From assembly GCF_024137025.1 (NCBI RefSeq), contig NZ_JAMYJR010000003.1, forward strand, positions 528,925-592,924: a DNA stretch of 64,000 bases, read 5' to 3'. The translations under genes and the position numbers were made by a program. Under the pieces are notes generated by a model. That model was given only the letters and a program-made list of their open reading frames with translations. It was not told the origin of the DNA and did not search any database. The DNA comes from Paractinoplanes aksuensis (lineage in GTDB: Bacteria > Actinomycetota > Actinomycetes > Mycobacteriales > Micromonosporaceae). Position 1 is the stretch's first letter, and each line of letters starts with the position of its first letter. Below, in pieces: positions 61,287-64,000 of this stretch.

Positions 61287-61486
61287 CTCGGTGGACCCCA
61301 GTGTCCAGTGTGGATCTGACGTGATCGGCGCGCGACAGCATAACCCACCGTTCCCACGCGAGCGCCGGGCACGGACAGTACCGTACCGGGCGTGGCTTCG
61401 TCCCTACTCTCCGCCGGTTCCCGGCCCAGAGTTGTGATCCGGCTTGCACCCCGTCACAGCGGGTGGCGGCCGCTCGTCCCGGGAGT

Positions 61487-62815
61487 ATGAACAACCACCG
61501 CGTAGTAATTGTCGGCGCCGGCTTCGGCGGTCTGTTCGCGGCCAAGGCGCTGAGCAAGGTCCCGGCCCAGGTCACGATCGTCAACGGCACCACCTATCAC
61601 CTCTTTGAGCCGCTGCTGTATCAGGTGGCGACCGGCATCCTGAGCGAGGGTGAGGTGGCGCCCCCGATCCGCGAGATCCTGCCGGGGCGTGACATCCGCC
61701 TCGGCTGGGTCACCGACGTCGACGTCGAGGCCCGCCACGTCGTGGTCGACTCGCCCGACGGGCGGGAAAGACTCGTCCCGTACGACTCGTTGATCGTCGC
61801 GGCCGGTGCCAGCAACTCGTATTTCGGGCACGAGGAGTTCGCCGAGCACGCCCCCGCGCTCAAGAACATCGACGACGCGCTCGAGATGCGCAGCCGGATC
61901 TTCCACGCGTTCGAGATGGCCGAGCTCGAGGACGACACCGAACGGCGCCGCCAGTGGCTGACGTTCGTGCTGGTCGGAGCGGGCCCGACCGGGGTCGAGC
62001 TGGCCGGGCAGATCGCCGAGCTGGCCCACCGCACGCTCGAGGGCCAGTACCGGCGGGCCGACCTCGGCACGACCCGGATCGTCCTCGTCGACGCCGTCGA
62101 CCGGGTGCTGCCCGCCTTCGACCCGAAGCTGTCGGCCGCGGCCGAGAAGCAACTGCGCCGGCTGGGCGTCGAAGTCCGGCTCGGCACGCGGGTCACCGAC
62201 GTCGATGCGTACGGGGTGAAGATGGAGACCGCCGAGGGCGAGGAACGCATCGAGGCCCGGACGAAGTTCTGGGCCGCCGGCGTGGCCGCGCCCGCCCTGG
62301 CCGGCCGGATCGCCGCCGCCACCGGAGCGCCCACCGACCGCGCGGGTCGCATCCGGGTCGAGCCCGACCTGACCGTGCCCGGCCACCCCGAGATCTTCGT
62401 GGTCGGCGACCTGGCCGCCACCGGCTTGCCCGGCGTGGCCCAGGTGGCGATGCAGGGCGGCACCTACGCGGCCCGGACCATCGCCCGGCGGCTGGCCGGC
62501 AAGCCCGCGGGCAAGCCGTTCAAGTACTTCGACAAGGGCAACATGGCGACGATCTCACGCTTCTCGGCCGTCGCCGACATGGGACCGCTGCACCTGAGCG
62601 GACTGCTGGGCTGGCTGGGCTGGCTCGGCGTGCACCTGTTCTACCTGGTCGGCTTCAAGAACAAGGTGACGACTTTGCTGCACTGGCTGGTCAGCTTCCT
62701 CGGCCGCGGCCGCGCCGAACGCATCACGACGACCCAGCAGATCCACGCCCGCCGAGCCCTACAACTCGTGGGGGAGCAGGTGACGCCAGCTCGGCCGCAC
62801 GAACACTCCCGCTGA
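61487..62815 (+). CDS. Type II NADH dehydrogenase-like FAD oxidoreductase
   Basis: 442 residues from ATG 61487. The FAD-binding GAGFGGL is near 9-16, LFEPLLYQVATG near 43, and the NAD-binding second Rossmann GAGPTGVELAGQIAEL is near 164. IFVVGDLAATG near 303 closes the FAD site. The hydrophobic, Trp-rich C-terminus (LLGWLGWLGVHLFYLVGF) anchors the enzyme to the membrane. It passes electrons from NADH to quinone without pumping. Its 3' end overlaps the convergent gene by 57 bases. Confidence 0.9.
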   Translation: MNNHRVVIVGAGFGGLFAAKALSKVPAQVTIVNGTTYHLFEPLLYQVATGILSEGEVAPPIREILPGRDIRLGWVTDVDVEARHVVVDSPDGRERLVPYDSLIVAAGASNSYFGHEEFAEHAPALKNIDDALEMRSRIFHAFEMAELEDDTERRRQWLTFVLVGAGPTGVELAGQIAELAHRTLEGQYRRADLGTTRIVLVDAVDRVLPAFDPKLSAAAEKQLRRLGVEVRLGTRVTDVDAYGVKMETAEGEERIEARTKFWAAGVAAPALAGRIAAATGAPTDRAGRIRVEPDLTVPGHPEIFVVGDLAATGLPGVAQVAMQGGTYAARTIARRLAGKPAGKPFKYFDKGNMATISRFSAVADMGPLHLSGLLGWLGWLGVHLFYLVGFKNKVTTLLHWLVSFLGRGRAERITTTQQIHARRALQLVGEQVTPARPHEHSR

Positions 62816-63826
62816 AACCCGATAGGCCGGCCAAACACCAACCCCGTCCGGCAGTACGCGCCGAGCCAGTTGAGCAGCGCGCCCGCGCAAGTCGGCCTCG
62901 GCGTAGAGCTCGCCCGCCCCAGGCCTGGGCCGCCCGAGGACCGAGGCGCCGGGTGCGCTCAACCGGGGATGCGGCGGCCGGTTCGGCGCGGTGTCGGGTG
63001 CGCTCGGGTGGCCCGTCGGTAGTCGGGGGGTGTCGGGCGCGCTCGTATGGCCCTTTGGCAGTCGGGGCGGTGCGGTGTGGGATGTGCCCAGGCCGCCTTG
63101 CAGCAGCCGGGATGGTGCGGTGTCGCGTGTGCTCGGGCCGGCCTGCGGAGGCCGGGATGGTGCGGTGTCCGATGCGCTCGGGTGGCCCTGCTGTGGCCGG
63201 GATCGTCCGGTGTCGGGTGCGCTCGGGCGGGCCTGCGGCGGCCGGGACGGCGCGGTGTCGGGGCGGGTCGGGATGGGGAAAGGAAGCCCTGCGGGCCACG
63301 GCGCGGCGGGTGCCGGCTCGTGGTCGAGGTGGACGACGGCGAGCCGGATCGCGTTGGGGCGCCAAGGTTCGCCGCCGGCCAGCACGGTACGGCGGAGTTG
63401 CTGGACATGCCGGTCGAGCGCTCGTATCGGCTCGGGGAAGGCGTCGCCCCAGCCCTCGAGTTCGGCGCTCAGGAACGTGCCGTCCTCGAGCCGGACGCTC
63501 ACGACGTCGACCGGGCGGTCACGCACCGGCTGATCGGGATCGCGCGCATAGTTGCGCGGGTCGCCGAGTACCTCGGCGGCGTGCGCACGCAAGGACTCGG
63601 CCTGCCGTGGGCGCAAGGGCAGGCTGGCCGACGCGTCGGCATACGCGGTGCGGTCGTCGTAGATCGCCAGCGGCGGCGGGATCAGAACACCTTCGCCGGG
63701 AAAGAAGAAGCCCCCGGGCCGCGCCCACTCGAATATCGGGCGACGGGCCGCGGCGCGAGCGGGCGCCCCGGTCAGCCCGGCCACCGCGATCGCCCCACCG
63801 GCCACCAGCAACGTCCTACGGTCCAT
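62759..63826 (-). CDS. Exported protein of unknown function with a 15-residue tandem repeat
   Basis: ATG 63826 starts DRRTLLVAGGAIAVAG, a Tat-like signal with cleavage near 26-30. Residues 30-195 are non-repetitive with LAIYDDRTAYADASASLPLR and VVSVRLEDGTFLSAELEGWG. Residues of about 200-300 are seven copies of a TAPSRPPQARPSAPD-like unit. The last 55 residues are again ordered (GELYAEADLRGRAAQLARRV) and then end. No family is recognised. The repeat looks like an insertion by expansion. Confidence 0.75.
   Translation of the reverse strand: MDRRTLLVAGGAIAVAGLTGAPARAAARRPIFEWARPGGFFFPGEGVLIPPPLAIYDDRTAYADASASLPLRPRQAESLRAHAAEVLGDPRNYARDPDQPVRDRPVDVVSVRLEDGTFLSAELEGWGDAFPEPIRALDRHVQQLRRTVLAGGEPWRPNAIRLAVVHLDHEPAPAAPWPAGLPFPIPTRPDTAPSRPPQARPSAPDTGRSRPQQGHPSASDTAPSRPPQAGPSTRDTAPSRLLQGGLGTSHTAPPRLPKGHTSAPDTPRLPTGHPSAPDTAPNRPPHPRLSAPGASVLGRPRPGAGELYAEADLRGRAAQLARRVLPDGVGVWPAYRVSAGVFVRPSWRHLLPHEL
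62940..63270. repeat. 45-base tandem repeat inside the exported-protein gene
   Basis: About seven units of 45 bases; one is shortened to 10-11 codons. The first and last units are the least degraded. All keep the reading frame of the minus-strand gene, coding for a Pro/Ser/Ala-rich spacer. Confidence 0.75.
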
Positions 63827-64000
63827 GGGCTCGAACACTAATCCGACAAATACCCCACCGGGCGCGAGCCGCGAAACTTCGCCCTATCCACCGACAAAGC
63901 CTTAGCGGCCCAGAAAGTGTCCGTCTCGCGTGCGTGGGGTTGATCCTCGGCTGCGCCGTTGCCGTCCACGGCGCGCGGTTCGGGTAGATCATCCGGTGCG
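63827..64000. other. Region at the window end without a gene
   Basis: 174 bases upstream of the exported protein. I see no ORF with a start and ribosome site; the open frame on the plus strand is a shadow. Confidence 0.6.

Overview
The window is a high-GC (roughly 70% or more) actinobacterial chromosome segment. Codons strongly favour G or C at the third position. GTG and TTG starts are common, and many convergent genes overlap. SigE-type and ECF sigma factors, AfsR/SARP and LAL regulators, an LCP cell-wall ligase, a Wag31-like DivIVA protein, an F420-type luciferase-like oxidoreductase and the PF04672 methyltransferase/XRE pair all fit a filamentous actinomycete. Family-level similarities suggest Micromonosporaceae, possibly Actinoplanes; that placement is an inference. 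No rRNA, phage, transposase or CRISPR array is seen.

Layout. 1-4.3 kb: thiolase tail, a small membrane protein, DinB and cyclase-family proteins and an unknown 480-residue protein. 4.3-4.47 kb: a tRNA-like structure and a terminator. 4.5-7.5 kb: a sigma/anti-sigma pair and a two-component system. 7.6-15.4 kb: an SDR/QueA-like operon behind a cluster of palindromes, a large secreted subtilisin, an acetyltransferase and an ABC-F protein with a leader-peptide attenuator. 15.5-28.7 kb: assorted enzymes and regulators (TetR/SDR, SARP, a SigJ-like sigma factor with a lipase, a metallo-beta-lactamase fold lipoprotein, LCP, trypsin-like protease, aldehyde dehydrogenase). 28.7-43.2 kb: a region with visible genome decay and repeats. 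It contains a methyltransferase relic, three copies of an intergenic palindrome, a multidrug-type ABC exporter, an AfsR-like regulator coupled to DUF402, an AI-2E family permease, a secreted GH43 and an AraC gene followed by a degenerate tandem array of its own 3' end. 43.2-54.1 kb: SDR, DUF402, LAL regulator, AraC, GH5 mannanase with CBM2, a sigma factor operon, symporter relics, RNase H and a GH43 xylosidase. 54.2-64 kb: TetR/thioesterase, methyltransferases, a GC-rich minisatellite, a phosphatase, a lipoprotein, a CPBP protease, two PF04672 methyltransferases around an XRE regulator, a type II NADH dehydrogenase and a secreted protein expanded by a 15-residue repeat.

There is no single large pathway. 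Functional groups are small: secreted polysaccharide and protein degradation (GH5-CBM2, two GH43, two proteases); stress sensing (four sigma factors and two-component genes); and drug or toxin response (ABC-F, DrrA-type exporter, TetR/SDR units). The most notable non-coding signals are the ABC-F attenuator, the tRNA-like element at 4.33 kb, the repeated 46-bp palindrome, the decaying AraC-tail array, and the recurrent pairing of a large P-loop regulator with DUF402.
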